Notes under the pieces: generated by a model
Database searches by the model: none
What the model saw: the letters and a program-made list of their open reading frames with translations, nothing else
What the model was told of the DNA's origin: nothing
Program-made: the position numbers and the translations under genes
DNA from: Gammaproteobacteria bacterium
GTDB taxonomy: Bacteria > Pseudomonadota > Gammaproteobacteria > Chromatiales > Chromatiaceae
NCBI GenBank assembly: GCA_024644505.1
Contig: JAHEHQ010000004.1
Location: 1-20,311 of the forward strand
Length of the DNA stretch: 20,311 nucleotides
Direction: 5' to 3'
Shown: piece by piece, positions 13,779 through 20,311 of the stretch
How the letters are laid out: the number at the start of each line of letters is the position of its first letter
Numbering within the stretch: the stretch's first letter is position 1

Positions 13779-14756
13779 ATGATCGCCTTCCTCGTCCGCC
13801 GTTTCGGTCAGGCGCTGGTAGTGATGTTCGTCATCAGCCTGATCAGTTTTTCCATTCAGGACAACCTGGGTGACCCACTGCGTGAGATGGTGGGGCAATC
13901 CGTCTCCGAGGCCGAACGCCAGGCCCTGCGTGACGAGATGGGGCTCAACGACCCCTTTCTGGTGCAATACTGGCGTTTCCTCAAGAAGGCCGTACGGGGT
14001 GATTTGGGGGATTCCTACTTCTTCAAGAAGCCGGCGCTCGATGTGATCCTGGAAAAGTTTCCCGCAACCATGGAACTGGTCATCGGGGCCACCCTGATCA
14101 TCCTGTTCCTGTCGATCCCCATCGGTGTCTATTGCGCCATCAATCCGCGCAGCTGGTTCACCAAGCTGATGATGGGCATGAGTATCGTCGGTATCTCCAT
14201 TCCCGTGTTTCTCACTGCCATCATGCTGATCTATCTTTTCTCCATAGGTCTCGGCTGGCTGCCCTCATTCGGCCGGGGTGAAACCACAATGATCGGATTC
14301 TGGGAGACCGGGTTTTTGACCCGGGACGGGCTGCTCCACCTGATCCTGCCGTCTATCGCACTCTCATCGATCATGCTGCCGCTGTTCATACGCCTGATCC
14401 GCTCGGAGATGATGGAGGTGCTGGAGCAGGATTACATACGTTTTGCCTGGGCAAAGGGTTTGAGCAGAACACGCATCTGGTTCCTCCACGCTTTGAAAAA
14501 CACACTGCTGCCGGTGATAACCGTCGGTGGCGTGCAGATCGGCACCATGATCGCCTACACCATACTCACCGAGACGGTTTTTCAGTGGCCGGGTATGGGA
14601 TTTCTCTTTCTCGAAGCGGTGAACCGCGTCGACACCCCGCTGATCATCGCCTACCTGATCGTGGTCGGCGTGATATTTGTCATCACCAATACCCTGGTCG
14701 ACCTGATCTATGGTTTGGTCAATCCCACCGTCAGGCTGGCAGGGGGACAGGCGTGA
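13779..14756 (+). CDS. dppB: Dipeptide-type ABC transporter permease DppB
   Basis: A 325-residue inner-membrane permease of the DppB/OppB family. The N terminus MIAFLVRRFGQALVVMFVIS is a typical first helix, followed by GDPLREMVG and LRDEMGLNDPFLVQYWRFL, the family's periplasmic segment. The EAA-loop region is YIRFAWAKGLSRTRIWFLHALKN, in parts YIRFAWAKGLSRT and RIWFLHALKN, then TETVFQWPGMGFLFLEAV. The ATG at 13779 is chosen because the frame upstream (from 13689) runs through repeat DNA and is not membrane-like. The ribosome site is weak (AAGA). The stop overlaps the GTG of dppC (GTGA). Confidence 0.9.
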   Translation: MIAFLVRRFGQALVVMFVISLISFSIQDNLGDPLREMVGQSVSEAERQALRDEMGLNDPFLVQYWRFLKKAVRGDLGDSYFFKKPALDVILEKFPATMELVIGATLIILFLSIPIGVYCAINPRSWFTKLMMGMSIVGISIPVFLTAIMLIYLFSIGLGWLPSFGRGETTMIGFWETGFLTRDGLLHLILPSIALSSIMLPLFIRLIRSEMMEVLEQDYIRFAWAKGLSRTRIWFLHALKNTLLPVITVGGVQIGTMIAYTILTETVFQWPGMGFLFLEAVNRVDTPLIIAYLIVVGVIFVITNTLVDLIYGLVNPTVRLAGGQA

Positions 14757-15673
14757 CCCGATACTGGCGCCTATTCAAGGATTCCACCCTGCTCTACAGC
14801 TTCGGCCGGGACAAGGTGGCCATGGCCAGTTTCTCCGTGCTGTTGCTCCTGGTGGTGCTGAGTTTTTCGTCCCCGCTGATCGCACCCTTCGATCCTTACG
14901 ATCCCGCAGGGATTGACATCATGGATTCCGATATCCCCCCCTCCTGGCAGGAAGAAGGGGATCCCCGCTTCACACTGGGCACCGACGCCCAGGGCCGGGA
15001 TATGCTCAGCACCATGCTCTACGGGACACGCATCTCCATCACCATCGGCCTGTTCGCGGTGCTGCTCCAGTCCGTCCTCGGCATCCTTCTGGGGCTGGCC
15101 GCAGGCTACTTCGGTGGGCGCATCGACAGCTTCCTGATGCGCCTGGCGGATATCCAACTCTCGTTTTCCACCCTGATGGTGGCGATCGTGGTTCTTGCTG
15201 TATTTCAGGCCTCCTTCGGCACGGAACTCTACAACGACCTGGCGATCTTCATGCTGATCCTGGTAATCGGTATTGCGGAGTGGCCCCAGTATGCGCGCAC
15301 CGTGCGGGCATCGGTGCTGGCAGAAAAGAAAAAGGAGTACGTGGACGCGGTGCGGGTGATCGGCCTGGGTTCCCGGCGCATCATGCTGCGGCACATTCTG
15401 CCGAACACCCTCTCCCCGATACTGGTGATCTCCACGGTGCAGGTGGCGAACGCCATCATGAGCGAGGCGGCACTGTCTTTCCTCGGCCTCGGCATGCCGG
15501 TCAACAAACCCTCTCTCGGCTCCCTGATCAACAGCGGTTTCGAGTATATCCTGAGCGGTTCCTGGTGGATCACCGCCTTTCCCGCCATAGTGCTGGTGAT
15601 CCTGGTGCTCGTCATCAATCTGCTGGGCGACTGGCTGCGTGACGTCCTCAACCCCAAACTTTATAAAAATTGA
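14753..15673 (+). CDS. dppC: Dipeptide-type ABC transporter permease DppC
   Basis: A 306-residue inner-membrane permease of the DppC/OppC family. After an N-terminal cytoplasmic stretch comes helix 1 (ASFSVLLLLVVLSFSSPLIA), then the OppC_N hallmark FTLGTDAQGRDMLSTMLYG, EYVDAVRVIGLGSRRIMLRH as ATPase-coupling loop, and SEAALSFLGLGMP. The start is a GTG at 14753 overlapping the dppB stop, with AGGGGGA at a good distance upstream. The open frame extends further upstream inside dppB, but that part is out-of-frame shadow. It pairs with DppB to form the channel. Confidence 0.9.
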   Translation: MTRYWRLFKDSTLLYSFGRDKVAMASFSVLLLLVVLSFSSPLIAPFDPYDPAGIDIMDSDIPPSWQEEGDPRFTLGTDAQGRDMLSTMLYGTRISITIGLFAVLLQSVLGILLGLAAGYFGGRIDSFLMRLADIQLSFSTLMVAIVVLAVFQASFGTELYNDLAIFMLILVIGIAEWPQYARTVRASVLAEKKKEYVDAVRVIGLGSRRIMLRHILPNTLSPILVISTVQVANAIMSEAALSFLGLGMPVNKPSLGSLINSGFEYILSGSWWITAFPAIVLVILVLVINLLGDWLRDVLNPKLYKN

Positions 15674-15674
15674 G

Positions 15675-16649
15675 ATGGCACTGCTGGAAGTCAAAGGACT
15701 CGAAGTCAAATTTCCCATGCGTCATGGCGAGCTGACGGCGCTCCGGGACGTCAGTTTCTCCCTCGACAAAGGGGAACGTCTGGGTATCGTCGGGGAGAGC
15801 GGCGCGGGCAAGTCCGTCGCCGCATTTGCGATCCTGAACCTGATCGGCCGTCCCGGCTATATATCCAACGGCGAAATCATCTTCGAGGGATCCGACCTGG
15901 CAAAAATGAATGCCCGCCAGATCAGAAGCATCCGCGGCAACCGGATCAACATGATCTTCCAGGATCCCATGATGACGCTGAACCCGGTGCTCACCATCGG
16001 CACCCAGATGATCGAGTGCCTGCAGACCCACATGAATCTCAACAGAGAACAGGCCAGGGAAAGGTCCATCGAAAAACTCAGGCAGGTGCAGATCCCCTCC
16101 CCCGAGGACCGCATCGATCAATACCCCCATGAGCTCTCCGGGGGCATGCGCCAGCGCGTGGTCATTGCCATTGCCCTGTTGACCGACCCGTCGGTCATTA
16201 TTGCCGATGAACCCACCACGGCACTGGATGTAACCATCCAGGCAGAGATCATGGAACTGCTCCTGTCCCTCTGTGAAGACAATGACGTGGCGTTGATGCT
16301 GATCACCCATGACCTCGGCGTTGTCTCCCAGGTCACCCAGCGAACCATCGTGATGTATGCGGGCCGGGTGGTCGAGGAGGGTCCGACCCGTCGGATCGTT
16401 GAGAATGCCAGGCATCCCTACACCCACGGCCTGATCGATGCGTTGCCGGAGCGAACGGCCCCCGGTATGCGGCTCAACCAGATTCCCGGCGTCATGCCTT
16501 CCCTGGCAGCCATTCCCACGGGCTGCTCCTTTAATCCCCGTTGTGAGCATGTCATGGATGTTTGTCGATCAGAACAGCCCGGCTATGTGACTGATGGCGA
16601 GTTTCGGGTTGCCTGCCACTGGGTGGCCGGCCGGGAGCAGCAGAAATGA
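15675..16649 (+). CDS. dppD: Dipeptide-type ABC transporter ATP-binding protein DppD
   Basis: A 324-residue ABC ATPase of the DppD/OppD group. Walker A is GESGAGKS (40-47), the Q-loop is [11 protein letters not shown] (94-104), the signature is LSGGM (154-158), Walker B is VIIADE (174-179) and the switch histidine is H212. The C-terminal oligo_HPY domain starts at ARHPYTHGL (245-253). Four cysteines, C284, C290, C297 and C314, have the spacing reported to hold a [4Fe-4S] cluster in mycobacterial OppD. The ATG at 15675 is preferred over a GTG at 15639, which lies inside dppC. The start is one base after the dppC stop. The stop overlaps dppF (ATGA). Confidence 0.92.
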   Translation: MALLEVKGLEVKFPMRHGELTALRDVSFSLDKGERLGIVGESGAGKSVAAFAILNLIGRPGYISNGEIIFEGSDLAKMNARQIRSIRGNRINMIFQDPMMTLNPVLTIGTQMIECLQTHMNLNREQARERSIEKLRQVQIPSPEDRIDQYPHELSGGMRQRVVIAIALLTDPSVIIADEPTTALDVTIQAEIMELLLSLCEDNDVALMLITHDLGVVSQVTQRTIVMYAGRVVEEGPTRRIVENARHPYTHGLIDALPERTAPGMRLNQIPGVMPSLAAIPTGCSFNPRCEHVMDVCRSEQPGYVTDGEFRVACHWVAGREQQK

Positions 16650-17689
16650 CCGACATGTCGGAACCTTATTCTCAGGCCACCGGGGAACTGTTAAAGATCA
16701 GGGGCCTCAGCAAGGCATTTCCCCTCACCAAAGGATTTTTGGAGCAGCTGCATTTCGAAGGCGGCAGGCTGGTCCGCAGACGCGAGAGCGTAAAGGCGAT
16801 CAACGGCGTCGATCTGGACGTGAAACGGGGTGAGGCACTCTGTGTGGTGGGCGAGAGCGGTTGCGGCAAGTCAACCGTCGCCAGGGTCGTCATGGGGCTG
16901 CTGGAGCCCACGGCGGGCAGCATCCAGTATGACGGAGAGCGCATCGACAACCTCCCCCCTGAGCGGCTTCTGCCCTATCGCCGCAAAATGCAGATGATTT
17001 TCCAGAACCCCTATGCCTCCCTCAATCCCCGCCTGACCGTCAAGCAGACACTTGAGGAGCCGATGCGGTTTCATAACCCGGGTATCGGAAATGGTGAACT
17101 TAAGGACAAGGTTCGGGATGTCATGGACTCCGTGGGCGTCGACCCATCCTGGCGCGACCGTTTTCCCCATGAGTTTTCGGGGGGGCAGCGTCAGCGCATC
17201 TCCATCGCCCGGGCCCTCATGGTGGATCCCGAGTTCATCGTTGCAGATGAGCCCATCTCCGCCCTCGATGTCTCCATCCAGGCCCAGGTGCTGAATCTGA
17301 TGATGGATGCCATGGAGCAGCGGGCCCTGACTTATATGTTCATCACCCACGATCTGTCGGTGGTGGAACACTTCGGTACCCGGGTCGCGGTCATGTATCT
17401 GGGGTCACTGTGCGAACTGGCGCCGACACGAACCCTGTTCGAGACACCCAGGCACCCCTATACCAAGGCCCTGATCAGCGCCATCCCGAAATTGACCCAG
17501 GGCAGGCCCGGGCATATCAAGCTGATCGGAGAGGTGCCCACCCCCATCAATCTCCCCGCTGGGTGTTTCTTTCACAACCGCTGCGTCTATGCAGACGATC
17601 GCTGCAAGGTGGAAAAACCGGTGCTGCACACGGTCGATGGAGGATGCAGGGTGGCCTGCCACGGCGTGCAGGAAGGGCGCGTGGACTGA
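16646..17689 (+). CDS. dppF: Dipeptide-type ABC transporter ATP-binding protein DppF
   Basis: A 347-residue ABC ATPase of the DppF/OppF group, partner of DppD. Walker A is GESGCGKS (69-76), the Q-loop is IFQNPYASLNPR (118-129), the signature is FSGGQ (177-181), Walker B is FIVADE (197-202) and the switch histidine is H235. RHPYTKALISAIP (269-281) opens the C-terminal oligo_HPY part. Cysteines 307, 313, 320, 334 and 338 repeat the spacing seen in DppD. An insertion of about 15 residues before the core (FLEQLHFEGGRLVRRRESVK) is common in DppF. It is last in the operon; no clear terminator was found in the 47 bp before the convergent PilZ gene. Confidence 0.92.
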   Translation: MTDMSEPYSQATGELLKIRGLSKAFPLTKGFLEQLHFEGGRLVRRRESVKAINGVDLDVKRGEALCVVGESGCGKSTVARVVMGLLEPTAGSIQYDGERIDNLPPERLLPYRRKMQMIFQNPYASLNPRLTVKQTLEEPMRFHNPGIGNGELKDKVRDVMDSVGVDPSWRDRFPHEFSGGQRQRISIARALMVDPEFIVADEPISALDVSIQAQVLNLMMDAMEQRALTYMFITHDLSVVEHFGTRVAVMYLGSLCELAPTRTLFETPRHPYTKALISAIPKLTQGRPGHIKLIGEVPTPINLPAGCFFHNRCVYADDRCKVEKPVLHTVDGGCRVACHGVQEGRVD

Positions 17690-17736
17690 TCTGCGCCTTA
17701 ATGTTTGGAAGGGGGCGGTTTCGTGAACGAACGGGT

Positions 17737-18066
17737 TCAGTTCGGCTTCGTGCCGTTTGCCAGGCGTTCGGCGTGGGGTGTCCAGCAAAACTGCAGGGCC
17801 ATTCCCCCATTGGCCTGTCGGACCACGATCCCAGAGTAACGACGAAGCTCGATCAGCGCCTGTTTCTTCTGTACGAAGGTCAGGTCTACCCGGGTTCCGA
17901 GCACATAACCCTCCCAGTCTGTCTTCACGAAGACGCCGCGCCGGCTTATGTCCCGGGTGGTACCGCGGTGGGACCAGAGTTCACCGGAGAGATAAACCTT
18001 CAGCGTCGCACTGTCTCTCTTGGCCCGGCGGCGATCACCATACAAATTCAGATGAGCATCACGCAT
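17737..18066 (-). CDS. PilZ-domain protein (candidate c-di-GMP receptor)
   Basis: A 109-residue protein that is essentially a single PilZ domain. Both c-di-GMP-binding motifs are present: RxxxR as R13-R17 in DRRRAKR, and DxSxxG as D39-S41-G44 in RDISRRGVFV. Between and after these are alternating hydrophobic strands (LKVYLSG, VDLTFV, ALIELRRYSGIVVR, GMALQF) fitting the six-stranded PilZ barrel. GAGGGA lies 5 bases before the ATG, fixing the start. It probably binds c-di-GMP and acts on a protein partner that the sequence does not reveal. It is convergent with dppF and shares no operon with the transporter. Confidence 0.87.
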   Translation of the reverse strand: MRDAHLNLYGDRRRAKRDSATLKVYLSGELWSHRGTTRDISRRGVFVKTDWEGYVLGTRVDLTFVQKKQALIELRRYSGIVVRQANGGMALQFCWTPHAERLANGTKPN

Positions 18067-18224
18067 CTGGTTCCCTCTAGTTAATCTACGAAATTGACTT
18101 CAGGCACTACTGCAATCTTCAACCAGATTTTACCGCGATGCCCTGCAACTTCTAGTACGCTCTGTGCCAATGATACCAAGCACAAAACGCGCCAATCACC
18201 CTTTAGCATTGTGTTTCAGGTAGT

Positions 18225-18254
18225 TATAAATCCCGAAAATGCGGACTGAGTCAA
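18225..18254 (-). promoter_or_regulatory. Candidate promoter upstream of the PilZ gene
   Basis: On the minus strand TTGACT (18254-18249) is followed after 18 bases by TTTATA (18230-18225). Transcription would start near 18218, leaving a leader of about 150 bases before the PilZ start. The surrounding 18067-18319 gap is AT-rich and holds no gene I can support. Confidence 0.35.
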
Positions 18255-18319
18255 CCTTGTAAAAAATATTGACATTTGTAAAGGAATCTCTTGCCTTTTC
18301 GCCCCTGTTTTCCAGGAAT

Positions 18320-18844
18320 TCAGATCTTCCACTGCCCTGCCAGCAAACCTGGAATCAGTGGATGCAAAATACGATAACTCGCACCCCACAACTTGTAGGA
18401 GCCCACCCTGTAAAACGGGATCAGCCGGGGTTCGGGCCAGGTATCCAATCTAACCACCTCCTCTCCATGGGCATTATGCGCCAAAAACCTGTCCAGGGGG
18501 ACATCCAGGACCTCTTCGACCTCCCCCGCCTCACAAATCCATTTATCCGGCGGCACGATGGATGCCAGAAAGGGGGCGATACTGAAGTTGGTGGAAAGGG
18601 TCATCTGTTCCGGCAGCTGTTTCAGGATCCTGATCGACTTACGCGGGAGACCGGTTTCCTCACAGGTCTCCCGCAGCGCGGTCTCCAGCAGTGACCGGTC
18701 GGTCGGCTCCCGCTTTCCCCCGGGAAAGGCCAACTGGCCGCCATGCACCGGGCCGTCGCTCCTGCGAATCAGTATCAGCCTTAGCTCGCCCTCGCCTCCC
18801 CTGTACAGGGGTACCAGCACGGCCGATTTAATGATTTGTTGCAT
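18320..18844 (-). CDS. Nudix hydrolase, NudL-like CoA pyrophosphatase
   Basis: A 174-residue Nudix protein. The Nudix box spans G43-L66 (GKREPTDRSLLETALRET then CEETGL) with the metal-binding REtcEE core intact. Glycine-to-arginine spacing is one residue longer than the general consensus, as in NudL/YeaB. The upstream stretch LILIRRSDGPVHGGQLAFPGG resembles, with changes, the CoA-specific UPF0035 motif that precedes the Nudix box in CoA pyrophosphatases. Likely reaction: cleavage of CoA or acyl-CoA to phosphopantetheine and 3',5'-ADP. The C-terminal part (WGASYRILHPLIPGL) is the usual NudL tail. The ATG at 18844 has no clear Shine-Dalgarno. Nudix family is certain; CoA specificity is probable. 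Confidence 0.83.
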   Translation of the reverse strand: MQQIIKSAVLVPLYRGGEGELRLILIRRSDGPVHGGQLAFPGGKREPTDRSLLETALRETCEETGLPRKSIRILKQLPEQMTLSTNFSIAPFLASIVPPDKWICEAGEVEEVLDVPLDRFLAHNAHGEEVVRLDTWPEPRLIPFYRVGSYKLWGASYRILHPLIPGLLAGQWKI

Positions 18845-18878
18845 CCGTATACACTTGGGTAGAACCTGTAAAGAGATG

Positions 18879-18947
18879 TTACCGCAGAGGACGCAGGGTA
18901 ACGCAGAGGATAGAGAAATAATAAACCTCTGCGTCCTCTGGCGTTAA
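18879..18947. repeat. Inverted repeat of the 'CAGAGGACGCAG' type
   Basis: TTACCGCAGAGGACGCAG (18879-18896) is inverted as CTGCGTCCTCTGGCGTTAA (18929-18947), with a further partial copy ACGCAGAGGA at 18901-18910. It lies between the divergent Nudix and aminotransferase genes. It looks like a dispersed intergenic repeat, not a gene or a terminator (no T-tract). It may include transcribed 5' leader of the aminotransferase gene. Confidence 0.75.
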
Positions 18948-18998
18948 ATCAATATCCTATGGAGATCATTTAGAAAACATTCCCTTTAATCCACTGCT

Positions 18999-20126
18999 AT
19001 GAATGAAAAGTATTTTGATATCGATGGCTCCCTGGTTTATCTGAATCATGCGGCGGTCTCGCCCTGGCCGCTGAGAACCGCCGATGCCGTCCGTCGTTTT
19101 GCCGAAGAGAGCGCGAGGTTCGGTGCGGCGCACTATCCAAGGTGGATGGAGACCGAACAGGATCTACGAAATCTGATGGCCTGGCTGGTCAACGCCCCTT
19201 CAAGCAATGATATCAGCATACTGAAGAGTACTTCGGAGGCCCTTTCCGTTGTCGCCTACGGCATTGACTGGAAACCGGGAGACAACGTGGTCCTGTTCGA
19301 TCAGGAATTTCCCTCGAACCGCATTGTTTGGGAATCCCTGGACAAGTTTGGGGTTGAGGCACGTATCGTGGAAATGGCCCGCTCCACGGACCCGGAGCCC
19401 GATCTTCTGGCCGCCTGTGACGACCGGACACGCCTGATATCGGTAAGCTCCGTACAGTATGCCAGGGGTCAAAGAATGAACCTGGAGGCTATCGGGTCAT
19501 TCTGCCGGCGGGAGGAGATCCTGTTCTGTGTGGATGCCATTCAAAGTCTGGGTGCCATCCCCTTCGACCTCCAGAAGATCGGTGCGGATTTCGTCACGGC
19601 GGACGGCCACAAATGGATGATGGGGCCGGAAGGGGTTGCGCTGCTCTACACCCGGCGGGACGTCAGAAATGCCATGAAGCTCCACCAGTACGGCTGGCGC
19701 ATGGTGGCCAATCCCGGTAACTATGACACGCACGAATGGACGCCCTCGGACAGCGGTACGAGATTTGAATGCGGAACACCCAACATGCTGGGAATCCACG
19801 CTCTGGCGGCCAGCCTGGCTCTCATCCGGGAGATCGGAGTCGATCGGATATTTTCGCGTGTCCTGGAGAACACCGATCGGATGATCCAAATGATCGGGGC
19901 ATCACCGGGAACATTCACCCTGCTTTCAGACCCCCGTGCTGAAAGGCGATCCGGGATAGTCACTTTCCGCGCCGAGGGTAAAGACCAGGTGACATTTTAC
20001 CGGGAGTTGATGAAATCCGGCGTCATCTGCGCCTCCAGGGGCGGCGGCATACGGTTCTCCCCCCATTTCCACACCGCTTTGGAGGACCTTGAGGAGGCCT
20101 GGTCAAGACTCCTTCAACTGCTGTGA
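18999..20126 (+). CDS. Class V aminotransferase-fold PLP-dependent enzyme
   Basis: A 375-residue fold-type I PLP enzyme of aminotransferase class V (NifS/isopenicillin-N-epimerase-like). The N terminus YLNHAAVSPWPLR (14-26) is a class V substrate-side motif. VDAIQSLGAIPFDL carries the pyridine-binding D179, and DGHKWMMGPEG carries the Schiff-base lysine K205 after H204. FECGTPNMLGIHAL (257-270) closes the large domain. The C-terminal SGVICASRGGGIRFSPHFHT has the carboxylate-binding arginine and no SufS-type RxGHHC loop, so a cysteine desulfurase is unlikely. The reaction cannot be assigned. The ATG at 18999 lacks a strong ribosome site. It stands alone, divergent from the Nudix gene. Confidence 0.85.
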   Translation: MNEKYFDIDGSLVYLNHAAVSPWPLRTADAVRRFAEESARFGAAHYPRWMETEQDLRNLMAWLVNAPSSNDISILKSTSEALSVVAYGIDWKPGDNVVLFDQEFPSNRIVWESLDKFGVEARIVEMARSTDPEPDLLAACDDRTRLISVSSVQYARGQRMNLEAIGSFCRREEILFCVDAIQSLGAIPFDLQKIGADFVTADGHKWMMGPEGVALLYTRRDVRNAMKLHQYGWRMVANPGNYDTHEWTPSDSGTRFECGTPNMLGIHALAASLALIREIGVDRIFSRVLENTDRMIQMIGASPGTFTLLSDPRAERRSGIVTFRAEGKDQVTFYRELMKSGVICASRGGGIRFSPHFHTALEDLEEAWSRLLQLL

Positions 20127-20311
20127 AATCAGGTCAGGACCTGTTCACTTGAATATGCTCTTCATTCTTCGCGATATTTTCGGGCAGCGATTTCCGCGAT
20201 AGTCGACGGTCCGGCCCGGAAGAGTTGATGCATCGACCGGGATCACTGAAGCAGCGTCAGGGCAGTCGTTTTTTCCGCGAAGGTTGGTTGGTCGGCCATC
20301 TACTGTTATAT
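20127..20311. other. Right-edge segment without a recognised gene
   Basis: A small palindrome CAGGTC-AG-GACCTG (20130-20143) lies just after the aminotransferase stop. Two frames are open to the window edge. On the plus strand one starts at the ATG at 20228, with GGAAGAG 3 bases upstream, reading MHRPGSLKQRQGSRFF. On the minus strand another runs from 20309 to a stop at 20145, ending RCPKISRRMKSIFK. Neither resembles a protein I know; one could be a real gene cut by the edge. Confidence 0.4.

Noticed and set aside
18999..20126. SufS/IscS cysteine desulfurase or PhnW 2-AEP transaminase
   Set aside because: The desulfurase cysteine loop is absent, and the protein lacks the PhnW-type N terminus; only the class V fold can be supported.

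Overview
The window looks like chromosomal DNA of a gammaproteobacterium, probably GC-rich (roughly 55-60 % by eye) and environmental. The grounds are an RNase AM/YciV-type PHP protein, a NudL-like Nudix protein, a single-domain PilZ protein and several dispersed palindromic intergenic repeats. No rRNA, tRNA, insertion sequence, integrase or CRISPR array was seen. The species cannot be named from the sequence alone.

Layout. (1) 1-430, minus strand, visibly AT-richer: a ccdA antitoxin gene and the 5' part of a ccdB toxin gene that runs off the left edge. Behind them (431-1088) lies about 650 bp without a convincing gene; it holds a candidate ccd promoter/operator, a weak attC-like sequence and a candidate forward promoter. 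(2) 1089-5450, plus strand: a phosphonate/phosphite-type ABC importer, phnD-phnC-phnE1-phnE2, followed after 20 bp by a PHP phosphoesterase of the RNase AM (Rnm/YciV) family. No C-P lyase, phosphonatase or phosphite dehydrogenase gene is in the window. (3) 5538-11804, minus strand: a branched-chain amino acid-type (HAAT) importer, livK-livH-livM-livG-livF, then a class I methyltransferase and an EamA/DMT exporter, all codirectional. (4) 12067-17689, plus strand, divergent from livK: a complete dipeptide/oligopeptide-type importer dppA-dppB-dppC-dppD-dppF. (5) 17737-18844, minus strand: a PilZ protein and a Nudix CoA-pyrophosphatase-like protein. (6) 18999-20126, plus strand: a class V PLP-dependent aminotransferase-fold enzyme. 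The last 185 bp hold no recognised gene.

How the genes work together: three complete ABC uptake systems, each with its own periplasmic binding protein, make this a nutrient-acquisition block. In all three the binding-protein gene is first and is separated from the membrane/ATPase genes by an RNA hairpin: an intrinsic-terminator-like hairpin after phnD, a GC-rich stem after livK and a REP-like inverted repeat after dppA. Downstream genes are mostly joined by start/stop overlaps. This fits high expression of the soluble binding protein and lower, coupled expression of the channel and ATPases.

I see no clearly new multi-gene system. The best leads are the conserved-looking two-cysteine, Asp-rich N-terminal segment of PhnD, the phn importer with no catabolic partner but a linked PHP gene, the shared hairpin arrangement behind the binding-protein genes, the palindrome that supplies the eamA stop codon, and the possible integron-cassette origin of ccdAB.
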